Source: Cafeteria roenbergensis (lineage: Eukaryota > Sar > Bigyra > Bicosoecida > Cafeteriaceae). Taken from it: 64,000 bases of DNA. A model generated the notes under the pieces. That model saw only the letters and a program-made list of their open reading frames with translations. It was not told the DNA's origin and did not search any database. Made by a program: the position numbers and the translations under genes. This document shows positions 19,435-31,300 of the stretch, piece after piece. Location of the stretch: assembly GCA_008330645.1 (NCBI GenBank), contig VLTN01000003.1, forward strand, positions 558,001 through 622,000, read 5' to 3'. How positions within the stretch are numbered: the stretch's first letter is position 1; every line of letters begins with the position of its first letter.

Positions 19435-22400
19435 ATGCATCCGAGCCGCCCGGCCCCGCCGGAGAGGTTTGCTGACGGCTGCGTGGCGGTAGCGGACGGA
19501 GTGTTTGTGTCATCTCCCAACAAGGGCCGGCTGGACTGCCGGCTGCTGGCGGCGCGCAAGGTGAGGGTGCCCTCGGCCGACTTTAGCAGTTGCCGGAGGT
19601 GCCTGGGCAGGCGCAGCCCGAGCTGCGGCCCGGCTGGTGGCTAGATTCTGCGGAGCGGGATCTGCCGCTCAGCCTTCGCTCGTGGGGGCAGTCTGGGGCT
19701 TCGCTGGGGCGGCGTGCAAGCGTGCGTCGCTGGGGGAAAACCAAGAAAAAAATCAATCGTTGCGGCTCGGAATTTCCCCCCGCCCCCTGCTCGCGCGGCA
19801 CCGCAGAATGCGAGCCTCGAGCCAATAGGGTCTGCCTTCTTTGGGTTTGGGAACCCCACGGCGTGCTGCATGACTCCGGATTACGGCCTCGTGGCCGCCT
19901 ACGGCGCTGGAGAGGTGGTCAAGTTCAATCTGAAGTCCTCCCGCAAGCAGTGGGTCAGGCGGCTGGACGGCTGCGCCGGTCCGAGGCTGTGCGAGGTGTT
20001 GGAGGACGGCCGCATCGTGCTGGTGTTCTCGGAACACGCACTGCTCCTCAGGCATGTGAGCTGGCCGCGACGCGTCTTGGCTCTCCGTCTCGACGCTCTG
20101 GATCCGTTGAGTTGACCGCCTCTGCTTCAGCTCCCCCGACTGCGCGCTCGCCTTCCGTGTGCCCTCTGCAGGATGGGTCGCAAGAGGAGCTCTGGGCGAT
20201 GCCCCCCTCGTGGGACGACAGCGTTTATTGCGCTGTGCTGAGCGCGTGCAAGCGGCAGCTGTTCCTTGCCAGCAGCTCCGGACGGGGGATCTGCCTTACG
20301 ACCCTGAGCATGCGTCCTGAGTGGAACGTAGACAAGCTTCCGGACCCTGACATCGTGGTGCCGCTTGAGGCAGAGGCCGGCAAGCAGCTCTTCGCCGTTG
20401 TCGAGACCTTTGGCGAGGTCGCAGTGTTGGATGGCGCCAATGGCCGCTCGATCAGCTCGGGCAAGATATGGCCACCCCCGGCAGATGTCCCGGGCTTTGC
20501 CACGCTGGGCGACGAGTTTGCGGATGCCTCCCTTTCGGCTGCCTGCTTCAACGAATGGGGGGGCGACGCGCGGCTGTTTGTCGCGTTCGACGACTGCATC
20601 CTGTGCGTTCACCCCACGAGCTTGAGCCCAATCTGGGCTCTCGGGTCCCTCACCAAGTCGTGCGGCGGGGGCGACACCCTCACCATTGACAGGATGTCAG
20701 TGGTTCCTGCACCGGACGATTCAGGCGCCGGCGCCAAAGCGGGCGTCGTTGTCGCATTCGGCTCGGAAGGCACGGCAGTCTCGGTGTGCGCTGCGACCGG
20801 GAGGCTCCTCAGCAGCAGGAGGCGAGATGTGACGAGCAAGGCGGACGTCCCCAGTGGAGGCGAGCAGGCGGCAGCTTCCTCGGGCACAAAGCATGCGCGA
20901 CCCAACCCAATGCAGGCCGCGCAGGTGCAAGTTGCCCCTGCGCTCGCCTCGCGATCAGGGGCCGCTTCTCGCGATCAGGGCAGCGTCGCCAGCCGCCTCG
21001 CGGCTAGCAAGGCGTCGAGGGGCGAGAGCGGGGACGACGACGACTCGGATGCTGGGGATGGCGACGATGACGAGGTGCAGGAGGAAGTCAGCAGGGCAGT
21101 CATCGTCCCGGCCCACCTGGCGAGGCAGTGGGGCTGCGGCCCTCTGCTGGAGCGCGCGGGCCCAGGCAGCCCAGCAGTGGTTGCCTACATGGCCACTTGC
21201 GACAACATCGGTGGTTACAGCGAGGTTTTTGCCGTCCCGGGCCCCAGACCGCCCGCTCGTCCCGGCGCCCTGGTTCGGCCTGCGGATGTGGTCGGCGACG
21301 CGTTGGCCGACAGGCCAGCGCCTGTGGATGCCAAGCTGGTCCGGTCTTGGCGGGCCCCTCAGACTGGCTGGCGGCCGGACGAGCTGCACGTGGACTCCGC
21401 ATGTGGCCTCGCTGTCCTTGCAGCGCCCGAACACGGCATGGAGGTTTGGAGCCTCCGAACTGGCATCCGGCTCTGGTTTCGCAACGCCAAGTCGCTCGCT
21501 TTCGATCGACCAGTGTCCTGCGAGGCTCGGCCGCTCGGCCAGCTCAAGGCAGCGCCTGCCGCGGCGCCGGTGGAGGTGCGCGCACCGCGGAGAGCACCTG
21601 CAGTGGCAGCCGCATCCAAGGGGTTTTCCGCCAGCAGCGGGAGACACGTCTCCCTGGAGCTTGAAGACTTGGACTCGCCCCAGTCCCGGCGAGCCAGCAG
21701 CGGGCTCGTGACGAGCGGCGCGGCACAAGCGACTGCGGCGTCGCGTGCTGCCACGCCCGGCGGCGCAGTGGCCCCAGAAGGGGAGCTAGTGCCGGACGCC
21801 ACGTGCATCGCAGTGATGGCAGTGGCAGAAGGGTCGGGAACCCTCTGCATCGTGCTCGGGGAAAGTGCGACGCGCTGCTTCGATGCGTTCACTGGCGAGG
21901 ACCTTTGGAGCACCATTGTGTGCGGCCCAGGAGTCGACACTGACCATGCCTTTGGCATGCGCCTCCGAGACGGCTCGCATGTGTACGCGTTCCTGAACAA
22001 CAAAGGCATCCTGCACGTCGTCGACGCGCGGACGGGAGCCACGCGCTTTTGCTCGGACGTTGGTCTCAGCGACGATCTCTACAACGCGGAGGCATCTTTG
22101 ACCACAGGCGTGATTGTGCTGTCTGACGACAGTGGCAGGATCTTTGCCGTTGACGTCAACGGCACTGGCGCGGTCCAGTGGGCACTGGAGCCGTTCGCCT
22201 GGCTGGAAGACCAGCCCAGCGTGAGGGCCATGGGCGGCGGCGCAGTGCTGCTGCACGGGTCGCTCAACACGCCGATTGGCGACCGCGAGGACCCGGCCGT
22301 CGTGTTCGCCCTTGACTGCGTGACTGGAAAACTCTTGTGGCGGTCATCCAGCGAGTGGGCCGAAGATACAGGTACTTGGTCTTACGACTCCTCCAGGCAG

Positions 22401-24107
22401 CTGTGGGTCCGCCTCCGCGCTGGCACAAGGGCGAGCTGGCTTGCAGTCGATGCCTTGACCGGACAAGTTCGTGGCGCCGCCTCTCTATCCGGCGTCGGCG
22501 GCGTAGCGCAGTTCGCAAACGGTCCCGGGGTGGTGGGCGCAATCGGGGAAGACGGCCTCACGCTCATGTCCAGCGCCACCCTCGCGCGGCTCACGCCCGC
22601 TCCTTTCAACGCGCCCCCGAGCTTCACCCAGGTGATGCTCGCAGGGCTCCGTCGAGAGAGTGACGACGCCGCCGGCAGCTGCTCGTGCTGCAACTCCATC
22701 AGCGGCCGCTCGGGCCCCGGCTTCTCCCCCCTCTGCGCCTGCACGATGTGCTGCCGCCGCCTGCCGTACCAGCTGGAGGCAGACTCGAGCCGCGGCTGCT
22801 GCGGCTGCGGCTGCGGCTCGGGCTCCGGTGCCAATGGCAAAGGCAAGGAGGCGGACAGCGTCACGCACGCGATCGTGATTGGGGGCAGCGCCGAGGTCTT
22901 CATTGTGGATATCGGAGCGCTGCTCGGGCCGATGCGGTTCGGGCCGGGGACCGACGCGGCAGTGGTCTCTCGGCTTGGCGCAGCAAAGCTCGGCGACTCC
23001 GATGGAGGCTCCCCTGCGCCTCCAAGGAGCGCCATCGAGGCCGCGCACCGCGTCCTTCCGGCCCTGGCTCAGCGCCGCACCGTGCTCTTGCCCTGCGTCG
23101 TTGTCTCGGCGATGCTGCTGCTCCGCCTGGTCCTGTTCTTCCAGCTGCTCTTGTTCTCCCTCAAGCCGGCGGCTCCCCCGTCGCTCGAGGAGACCCAGTC
23201 CACCCTGGAAACAGCGCAAAGCCTCGGCCTGCCAAGCCTCCACCCGTCCATGCCGCTGCTCGTGGTGGCCCTGGCGCTGGCGCTGCTGGCTGTGGTCCTC
23301 TGCACTTCGGAGCGCATCGAAGGGCTGAAATTTACCCGCCCGGACAGCGCCTGCTGGCGCATCCTCTGGACGGCGAGCCGCATCTATGTGACCCTCATCG
23401 TCTCGGTGGCGCAGATTCCAATCTGGAAGACGCTGGCGTCCGTGGTCGTGTGCGACGCATCTCCAAAGTCGGACTGGCTTCGCGGCGTGGGAGAGACGTG
23501 CTTCGAGTCGGCGCAGCACATTGCTATCATGGTGGCGGTCGCTGTCGTTGCCTGCGTGTTTGTGGTGTTCTCGGTGCGGCTGCTGCTCGCCAAGGGCCAG
23601 CTTGAGCGCATCGAGCTCTCTGGCCTGTGCGACGACTGGAGCGGCGACGACCGCAGCCCCGAGCCGGCCCAGCAGCTGCTCTCCGAGGCCTCCTCCGTGT
23701 ACCAGGTGTGCCTCGTCTTCATCAGGGTGACCTTGTCCGTCTCCTCGGTGCTGCTCACCACGCAGCCAACGACGTTCGCCATCGTGCTCGTGTCTGGAAG
23801 CCTCGTCCAGCTCGCCGTGGCCATTTGCGTGCCGCCCTTCTTCTCCAGCGAGGGCAACAAGCTGGTCGTCCTCGAGATCTTGGCACTAACCTTCCAGAAC
23901 AGCATGGCGCTTGCCGCCTCCCTCGTCCTGGAGGGCTCGACCGGGCCGCTCGACGTCGGGGTCGCCACCCGAATGCTCGAGTGGTCCCCTCTCGGACTGC
24001 TCGCCACAATCGTCATCGCCGCAGGCATCCTCGCTCGCGTTCCGGCAATCAAGCCACACTGGAAGCCTCTGCTCAGCATAGAGGCGAAACCGCTCGCGGA
24101 CGCTTGA
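19435..24107 (+). CDS. Beta-propeller (PQQ-like) multi-span membrane protein, three exons
   Basis: Exons are 19435-19560, 19807-20055 and 20172-24107, all phase 0, with GTGAGG or GTGAGC donors and CCGCAG or CTGCAG acceptors. The 1436-residue product opens with repeats of the PQQ/WD type: FADGCVAVADGVFVSS, then DYGLVAAYGAGEVVKFNLKS, then many blades with short D-G turns (DARTGATRF, DCVTGKLLW, DALTGQVRG). A cysteine cluster follows at about 22680-22810 (CSCCNS, CACTMCCRR, CCGCGCG). The last ~340 residues (from about 23080) have six to seven hydrophobic spans, for example PCVVVSAMLLLRLVLFF, MPLLVVALALALLAVVL and IAIMVAVAVVACVFVVFSV. No signal peptide is seen, so the propeller may be cytosolic. 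Exons 1 and 2 are needed for the first blades; without them the long frame begins in the intron. I do not recognise the family. Confidence 0.7.
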
Positions 24108-24329
24108 AGACGTGAACAACCCTCACCGCGGGCATTGGCCCGCAGGCAGCCAGACTGATAGACCCGTTGCTTGAATAGATTGCGGCGCGTTGCGTGGCAT
24201 GACGCCGCCCACACTCGCGAAGCGTTGCTCAGAGGTTGGACACGGTCGCCACAGTCATAGTCAGCACGCACAGCTAGAGAAGGAGAGGGAAGCGACCCCA
24301 CGCGCGGCTGGCGAGCGCATTGCTGGCGC

Positions 24330-25778
24330 TCACAAGCCGGCCATGCACGCGTCCAGCCCCTCTTGCAGGCCCGCGAGCTCCGCGTCGCTGATCCTCCGGC
24401 CAATGAGGACGACGAAGCCGCTGCCGGCACCGTCGTCCGGCGGGGCGGCCCCTTCTGGCCACGGCTCCACGTGCACCTCCGAGTGCACGCCCTGGATCAC
24501 GGCCCACGCGGGGTCGTCCCCTGGTGCTGCGTCGCTCTCGAGGAGTCTCACGGCCCCCTTGATGCGGTAGAGCCTGTGCCAGCGGTCTCCGTCAGACACG
24601 AGGCGAGCCAGCCACGCCTCCAGCGCCGGCCGGAGCACGGCGCCGCGTGCACGCAGCGTCCTGGCCTCGGTGGCGCTGTGGCTGTGAGGGGCCGCCTCCC
24701 CGGCGCACTGCTCGCACCCGGCAGCCTCCTTGGCGCTGCCGTGCGAGTGACCGCATGCCGCCAGCCGGGCAGCGGCCGGCGGGGCGGTCCAGGCGCTCCT
24801 CGCAGCCGACAGCAGGGCGACCTGGCCCCGCGTGGGCGGGCCGTCCTTCTCCCTGGTCTCGCCCAGTGGGACTGCCTGCACGCACCTGGTGAGCTCCGCC
24901 ATCGGGTTGACCCGGGCGATGGCGCGCTCGGCCTCGGCCACGGCCTCTGCGCCCACCAGGTCAACCTTGTTCAGCCAGATGCGGTCAGCAAACGCGACTT
25001 GCCGGCCTGCTTCCACCGCGGCGCCCGAGCCGGCGAGCCAGGCTGAGGACAGCTCAGAGTCGGCGGGGTCGGTTCGGCGGCCAGCGGCTGCTGCGACGTC
25101 CCCGGGGAGGTGGCGCAGGATGTTTTTGGCGTCCGCCACGGTGACCACGCCCCGCAGCTCAAAGGCGCGGCTCGGGGAGGCAGAGGAGTCGTCAGCCCCG
25201 CCGGCGGTGAAGAAGAGTTCGACGAGCGGCGCCGGGTCGGCCAGGCCTGACGTCTCGATCACGACGTGGTCGACAGGGGGCTCGCCCGCCTCGCGCGTGG
25301 CCAAAGCGATGTCAAGAACGAGGTCCAGCACCCTCTCGAGCTCCCCCCCCGTGCCCCCGCTGCCAGCAGAGCAGCACACGCAGCCGTTCGCCAGCACGAA
25401 CACGTCCTTGGCAAAGCCCTCGGTTGCCCCCCGCAGCAGGTCGTGGTCGAGCCCCACGGACCCAACCTCATTCTCAATCACACAGATTCGAGAATCCTTG
25501 CAGCGCAGCAAGGCGTTGAGCAGCGTTGTCTTTCCGGCTCCCAGGAAGCCTGTCACGATCGTGACGGGGATGCGGTCCGAGTCCCCCCACGCCGCCGCAG
25601 CCGCGCTGAGCTTGGAGCGCTTGTCGCGGATGCGGCCAATGCGAAGCTGCTGCAGAAGCACGCTCACGAGGTGCGCGGCAAGCAGCGTGGCTGATCCGAT
25701 GACAAGCCACACCAGCAACGTCGGCCCGCTCCCGCTCGGAGAATCTCCCAGGCCCAGCGCCAGCCAGATGCCTTCCAT
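24330..25778 (-). CDS. COG0523 / CobW-family metal-chaperone GTPase with N-terminal membrane span
   Basis: COG0523 GTPases move metals (Zn via ZNG1, Co for CobW) to client enzymes. The 482-residue product has Walker A GFLGAGKT (77-84), the metal-binding GCVCC (132-136), ETSGLADPAP (switch II region) and NKVDLV as the base-recognition motif. After the GTPase core comes a His/Cys-rich loop (CGHSHG, CEQCAG, PHSHS), common in this family, and the C-terminal CobW_C domain (LYRIKGAVRL, QGVHSEVHVEPW). Unusual is a hydrophobic span at about 21-42 (LLVWLVIGSATLLAAHLVSVLL) before the G domain, then a basic stretch (RIGRIRDKRSK), which predicts membrane anchoring with the GTPase on the cytosolic side. 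The start ATG is 25778. It is head-to-head with the kinase gene. Substrate metal is not predictable. Confidence 0.9.
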   Translation of the reverse strand: MEGIWLALGLGDSPSGSGPTLLVWLVIGSATLLAAHLVSVLLQQLRIGRIRDKRSKLSAAAAAWGDSDRIPVTIVTGFLGAGKTTLLNALLRCKDSRICVIENEVGSVGLDHDLLRGATEGFAKDVFVLANGCVCCSAGSGGTGGELERVLDLVLDIALATREAGEPPVDHVVIETSGLADPAPLVELFFTAGGADDSSASPSRAFELRGVVTVADAKNILRHLPGDVAAAAGRRTDPADSELSSAWLAGSGAAVEAGRQVAFADRIWLNKVDLVGAEAVAEAERAIARVNPMAELTRCVQAVPLGETREKDGPPTRGQVALLSAARSAWTAPPAAARLAACGHSHGSAKEAAGCEQCAGEAAPHSHSATEARTLRARGAVLRPALEAWLARLVSDGDRWHRLYRIKGAVRLLESDAAPGDDPAWAVIQGVHSEVHVEPWPEGAAPPDDGAGSGFVVLIGRRISDAELAGLQEGLDACMAGL

Positions 25779-25974
25779 TGCGGCACGGACAATTAAATTG
25801 CGACGCCGATTCGGGCGTGGGCGCGCGTGCCCGGCAAAGTCCGACGCGCAGGAGTGATGTCAGATGCCCTCACACAACAGCAGCAGGGGCACATGCTTGC
25901 ACGCGTCACAACAACGAATGCTCGCGCGCACCTGCCCAAGCCAAACCGCTGGCGCACACGGCGGAAGCGGCGGG

Positions 25975-28116
25975 ATGGACCCCCCGATCGCCGCGATGCG
26001 GCGAAAGCGCCCCCGGCCTGTGGACATGCCTGGGGACGCGGGCCGGGCACCTCTTCCTCCGCAAGCAGGCGCGGCGGCACCTGCCGCGCCGGCGCTGCCT
26101 GCTCCCGAGGCTGCTGCAGGCCCGCTGGGCCATGCATTTCAGCTTGTCGCGGGGCCCGAGGCTCGGCCGGGAGGTGATCCGGCTGCTGGATGCGAGCGGT
26201 GGCTGTGCTTGGAGACGACTCCGGACGGCCCCCAGCTGTGCGCTCGGACTCTGGCCGCCGCTGCTGGGGACGCGCGCCCGAGATGCTTCTGGTTCCGCGT
26301 GGCACCGCTGCCCAGCAAGAGTGACTCGTGTGCGGCCGCGGCGGGCGCTGGGCGTGCTGGGCTGCTCTCTAGCGACGGCAAGGTCATCGAGCCGGCTGGC
26401 TCCGCGCCGACTGGAGACGCGTGCCGGGTGCAGCTGAGCGGCCAGGGCACGGGGCGCGGGGTTGGGGTGTTGTGGGACTCGCTTCGCATGGGGACGGGGG
26501 TCGTTGAGCTCAGCATCCAGGAGGCGGCGGCCGCAGCGCCCCGGCCGAGCGAGTTGCCGGATGCCGAGGCTGCAGCAGCCAGCTCCGGCCCAGCTGCTCC
26601 AGGGGCTGGAGCGGCGCTGCGTGGCTGGAGGCTCCGCCCTGTCGTTCGAGACTTGGCCTCCGCCCTGCTGCTAGCCTCGCCTTCCGGGGCCAGCGCCGGC
26701 GATGCTGGGTCTGGCGGCGCTGCTGCCGGCTCGACTGATTGCGGCAGCTCGTCCGCCACCTCTGCTCATGGCGGTGAGGTGGCGGGCAGTCCGCCTCTGG
26801 CACCCGTGGCGTGGCAGCCGCTCCGTCTCGAGGTGGTCTCTGAGCTGGGGCGCGGGAATCGAGCGACGGCCCTCCTCGTCCGTCTGCCGCCGGGCCTCGC
26901 CACGGGCGATGCGTCCACGCTGCAGGCCGCGGCGGACGCAGAGTGCGCCGCCGCCACCGTCGCCAGCGCCCCCCGGGCGGCCTCGGAAGAGGACCCCGCC
27001 GAGGCCGCGGAGGCGGCGCGCCCCCGAGGCCCGGCTGCGCCCCGGCCGCCCTGCCCTGCCGGAGCCGGCGAGCCTTCCACCGCAGAGTGCGTGCTGAAGT
27101 CGCAGGTATGGGACGCCCGCACCGACGGTGAGGTGTCAGCGCTGCAGGCGGCAGCGGGTTGCGCTGGCTTCCCGCAGCTGCTGTCTGTGGCGCGGGCCTT
27201 GACGAACTCCGCACGCCCCGACGCGCCGCCAAGGCCTCAGTGCGCGATTCTCATGAGCCGCTGCCACGGTGCGCCGCTCGCCGACATGCTGCGCGCTGGC
27301 GCGCTCGAGCCGGCTCTTGCGTTTCGCGTTTTCGGGGGAATTATTGCCCGGCTCGCCAGCCTGCACAGCAAGGCGTGGATGTTCGCCGACGTCCACCCCG
27401 GCAACATCCTCAGCTCCGCAGCGGCGGGAGAGACGCCATCGTCGCCTCCCCCGGGCGTCGCCCCTGACCAGCGGGAGCCCGCCGGCCGGCCAGCAAGCGC
27501 AGACCTCAGCGTCCCGGGCCTGTTCGGGTGGGGTGCGGGGGCGGCAGGCTCGCCTGCAGGAGGGTGCGCTGCACGCGCCGGGGCGGCGCCCTCTCCTACC
27601 GTGTCTCTCGTGGATCTCGGCTCAGCGCAGCGCTTGGCTGCCGTGGCGGGGCAGGCACGGCCGTCGTACGCCGGCCCTGCCAGGGGCGGCTCGTGGGGCC
27701 ACATGGCGCTGGAGCAGTTCCCCGACCCTGCAAAATGGCCCCTCGTGCTGATGGACGCCTCTGCCGACGTGTACGCCGCCACAGCAGTGCTGCTCCACTG
27801 CCTGACCGGAAGAGAGCCGTTTGTGGCCCCAGGCCCGCCGACCAAGCCCTCTGTGCGAGCCAGCAGGGCGGCCCCGCTTCGGCACCCTCGGGCAGCCTTT
27901 GACGTGCTGGCGCCAGCTCTGGAGCAGGCCCTGCGAGCCGCGAGCCCCGCGCTGCAGGGCGTTGCCACGCCCGCAACGCCCGAGACACAGGCCCAGGTGG
28001 CGAGGGTTGCGACGGTGCTTGCATCCACTCTCGAGGCGAGACCGGAAGCGAGGCCGGGAGACGCAGCGGCACTCATCGCTGCGCTGCAGGGCACGGTGAG
28101 GTTCGAGCTGTTGTGA
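25975..28116 (+). CDS. Divergent protein-kinase-like protein
   Basis: About 713 residues from ATG 25975. An in-frame ATG at 25864 is possible, but its extra 37 residues look like leader noise. The N-terminal 280 residues are Ala/Pro/Gly-rich, with a basic RRKRPRP near the start. The C-terminal half has kinase marks in order: glycine loop SELGRGNRATALLV (about 287), VLK Lys (about 372), catalytic loop FADVHPGNIL (about 471-479, Asp and Asn kept, HRD's His-Arg lost), VDLGSA in place of DFG (about 546), and MALEQFPDP like the APE region. Subdomain IX reads DVYAATAVLLHCLTGREPF. The spacing fits a Ser/Thr kinase fold. With DLG and an altered HRD it may be a weak or atypical kinase. No subfamily recognised. 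Confidence 0.6.
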   Translation: MDPPIAAMRRKRPRPVDMPGDAGRAPLPPQAGAAAPAAPALPAPEAAAGPLGHAFQLVAGPEARPGGDPAAGCERWLCLETTPDGPQLCARTLAAAAGDARPRCFWFRVAPLPSKSDSCAAAAGAGRAGLLSSDGKVIEPAGSAPTGDACRVQLSGQGTGRGVGVLWDSLRMGTGVVELSIQEAAAAAPRPSELPDAEAAAASSGPAAPGAGAALRGWRLRPVVRDLASALLLASPSGASAGDAGSGGAAAGSTDCGSSSATSAHGGEVAGSPPLAPVAWQPLRLEVVSELGRGNRATALLVRLPPGLATGDASTLQAAADAECAAATVASAPRAASEEDPAEAAEAARPRGPAAPRPPCPAGAGEPSTAECVLKSQVWDARTDGEVSALQAAAGCAGFPQLLSVARALTNSARPDAPPRPQCAILMSRCHGAPLADMLRAGALEPALAFRVFGGIIARLASLHSKAWMFADVHPGNILSSAAAGETPSSPPPGVAPDQREPAGRPASADLSVPGLFGWGAGAAGSPAGGCAARAGAAPSPTVSLVDLGSAQRLAAVAGQARPSYAGPARGGSWGHMALEQFPDPAKWPLVLMDASADVYAATAVLLHCLTGREPFVAPGPPTKPSVRASRAAPLRHPRAAFDVLAPALEQALRAASPALQGVATPATPETQAQVARVATVLASTLEARPEARPGDAAALIAALQGTVRFELL

Positions 28117-28335
28117 CCGTGCGTGGGCCGTGCCACGCTGCGCATGCTGGGACACCCGCGCCTTCGGCCGCCGCATTGGCCTGCTTCCGTGACAGAGAGA
28201 CAGTGGCCCAGCGTCGCCGCCACACACAAAATCGCGAATCGCAGTGTCATGCTGCCAGAGAGCGTGGCCCCCACCCAGCGCGCCCCCAGGCTCGGCGAGT
28301 CGCGCAAGCTGCCTTGTTCCCCCCCCCCCGCTCGG

Positions 28336-31300
28336 CTAGGCTCGGTGTTCAGGCGGCGCGTTTTCCGGCTTGGGCGTGCCGAGCCGAACGTTGGCAGCCG
28401 GGCTGCTCGCGTCCTGGTGGATGATGCCGGAGATGCGCGAGGTGAACCAGTCCATGGAGGCGCGCACGCCCTGCCCGGTGCGCTGCCGCAGCTTTGCAGC
28501 AGCCACCTTGGCGGTCGAAGCGGACCATCCGGCTTGGAAGTCCGATGGCGTCCACCCGACGGCCTCCAGCGCCTCCTCGTGCTCCTCCCGAGTGACGTGG
28601 TTCGCGACCTGCCAGGCCTGCAGCGCCTGGCGGTCGGCGTCGCGGAGCATGCCCGATCCGGCGTGGATGCGGCGCTGCAGCTCCTTGCGGTACTGGTAGG
28701 TGCGCTCGATCGAGCGGGTGGTGAGCAGCAGCCGGGAGGCCATTTCCGAGGCCACCATGGACATGGCGGGGAAGCGCATCGGCTTCTCGCGCTCGATCAC
28801 GGCGCGCATTGCGTCAAGGTCCCACACGATCACAGTGGCCTCGGGCGACGCCACCAGCACCGACGCCGTGGCGCGGTGGGCAGACGTGCGGTTGTGGGCC
28901 CCGGCGGGCAGAGGCGGGGCAGCCGGCTTTGCCCCGGCGCTGCCCTCGACGGACGCGCCGGTTGCCGGCCGCTCGGCGCCCTGGCCGGCGGGCGGGGGCG
29001 GGGACGGCGCAGCAGCGGCCGCTGGCGTCGCCGGCGCCCCCGCCTCCTCCGCGGCGCCGCTCCCTGCCGACGGGCCCGCGGCCGCATGAGCTGCCTGCCG
29101 CTGCTGGCCCGCCGCAGCACCGCGGCGCCGCTCAAGCGCCTTGCGCCGTGTGCGCTCGCCCCGCCCCTCTGCAGCCTCGACGAAGGCCGTGGCCGACTGG
29201 AAGCTGACCTCCGCGTCCTCGCCGTCCGCCGCGCCGGCCTCCACGTGCCGCCTTCGCCTCCGGTGGCGAGACCGCACCGCGCCGTCAGAGCCGGCGACCG
29301 CAGCCCCCGCGGCAGCGTTTGCCTGGGCACCCCCCGCTCCGCCGGCCGAAGTCGGTCCCGGGCTGCGCCCTTGGCCGGCGGCGGCCGGGCCTGCGGTGCC
29401 TCTGGCAGCCTCCTGGCCAGCGTCGCCCTCGGCCTTGGCCCCGGCTTGGGCAGCGGCACCCTCCGGCTGCCCAGAAGCGGCCTGCGAGTCGGGCTCCGGT
29501 GCTGCGGCCTTCGTGTGCCGCTGCTCCGCCTCGGTCCGGCGCGCCAGCTCGCCCTGCACCTCCTCCAGCTCCTCGAGCTCCTCCTCGACCGCGTCGTGCA
29601 CCGTCTCGCGCACGAAGAGCGCCATTTGCGACGAGGATCCTGCCCGCTTGCCCATCAGGCGCTTGCGCGCGCGCTGCTGCTCGTCCTCCCGCCGCTGCTC
29701 CCACCGCCGCTCGCGCTGCCGCGCGCGCGCGGTGGCGGCAAGCTCCTCGGGGTCCTGCCCCAGCTCGCCCCCGGTCTCGTCTTCCACGACGTCCTCGCGG
29801 CGGCGACGCCTGGCCTTGCGCTTCCGCGGCTTGTCCGGGCCGCCTGCCGCGGAGCCAGCCGCATCGCTCGCGGCCCTGCCTGCCGCGCCGTCTGCACCGC
29901 CCCTGGAGGCTGGAACGGCGCTCGCGGGCCCATCGGCGCTGCTTCCTGCCTCGCCACCTTGCTCTGCGGTCTGGCCCGCCGAGGCGGTCCGGCCCCTCCG
30001 AGCCAACGTCGGCGCTGATGCGCTCGGTCCGCGGGCGGGTGCCGCAGCGACTGCGCCTGGAGCCCCTTCGCCTCCGGCGGACGCTGCCCCCGCTCCGGCC
30101 TCGTGCTTTTCGCTCGCAGCCGCGTCGTCCTCGTCCTCCTCGTCGTCGTCCTCGTCGTCGTCCTCGTCGTCGGAGGGCTGGAACCGCTCCTTAACGGCCT
30201 CCGAGATGAGCACGCCGACTGCCTGCCCTGCCTCCACGAAGGCGTGCCCCGCCTCCCGCAGCAAGTCGCCGAGCTTCTCAGGCTCGCCCGCCTCGAGGTC
30301 GTCGTCCATCGCCCCCCTCGCCGAGGCCGCGGCTGCAGGCTTGGGTGCAGAGTCCCCCCCCACCCAGTCGTCGTTCTCCTCAGCGAGCACGCGGCGGCTG
30401 GCACGCCGGTTGAAGCGCCGCCCCGCCGCGAGGCTCGCTGCCACAGGCTGCAGAAGGTGTTGGTCAACGGTGTCGGGGCCGGGCGCCGCACCCTCTGGCC
30501 CGGGTGCGCCGCTGCCTGTACCGGTCTGGTCCGGGCCTGCCGTCTCGTCGCCCACAGCCGCGGCCATCCAGGCCTCCTGCCGCAGGCGGCGCTTCCCGCG
30601 GCGGGCTGGGGCGGCCCCGCTGCCGTCGCGGGATCCGCCAGGGTTTGCCGCACCAGCCCCCGCTTGACGGGCGGCCCCACCCTCGGACGGATTCGGCCCC
30701 AGATCCACGGCTGCTGCTGCTGCTGCTGCGCCGCCGCCGCCGCCAGCGCCGTTGTGGCCGACGTCCTCTTCGTCGTCCTCGTCCTGCTCCTCGGCCTGCC
30801 GCTCTGCGACTCGCTTGGCAACCTCCTTTGCCGCGGCCGCGTCCGATGCCTCCAGCAGGCACTGCAGCGATGTGGCGAAGTTGCCCCCCTTGATGGCGGC
30901 CACGCGGCGGCCGCCGATCACCAAATCGGCTTCCCCGCTCACGAGGAAGACCACCTTCCGGAGAGGGTCGCCCTGCAGCACGAGCGCGTCGCCCTCGAAG
31001 ACCTCGAGGAAGGCGCCCTTTCCCTCCTGCATCAGGCGCTGGAACTGGCGGGGCGTAAAGCCGTGGGCCTGGAAGGCCGACTCGTACGCGTCGAGGGCCA
31101 GGCCGGAGAACTCCACCTCCTTGCGGTCCGCCAGCAGGCGCATGATGTACATGAAGTTGATCGTGAAGAAGACGCAGCACCAGAAAATGGGAATCCAGAT
31201 TGGCGGCGAGTGCAGCGCGGCGAAGCCGATGGTGAGCACGCCGGAACACATCATCAGCGCCCGCAGCCAAAGCATGTCCTCCATGGTGTAGCCCAGCAAG

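Noticed and set aside
19590-19806. Upstream part of the long open frame of the beta-propeller gene
   Set aside because: It lies in the first intron and in a different frame from exon 2. Splicing of exons 19435-19560 and 19807-20055 gives better propeller strands.
28123-30667. Two long plus-strand frames opposite the Popeye-like gene
   Set aside because: Antisense to its insert and C-terminus; composition is Ser/Arg/Pro noise with no domain.
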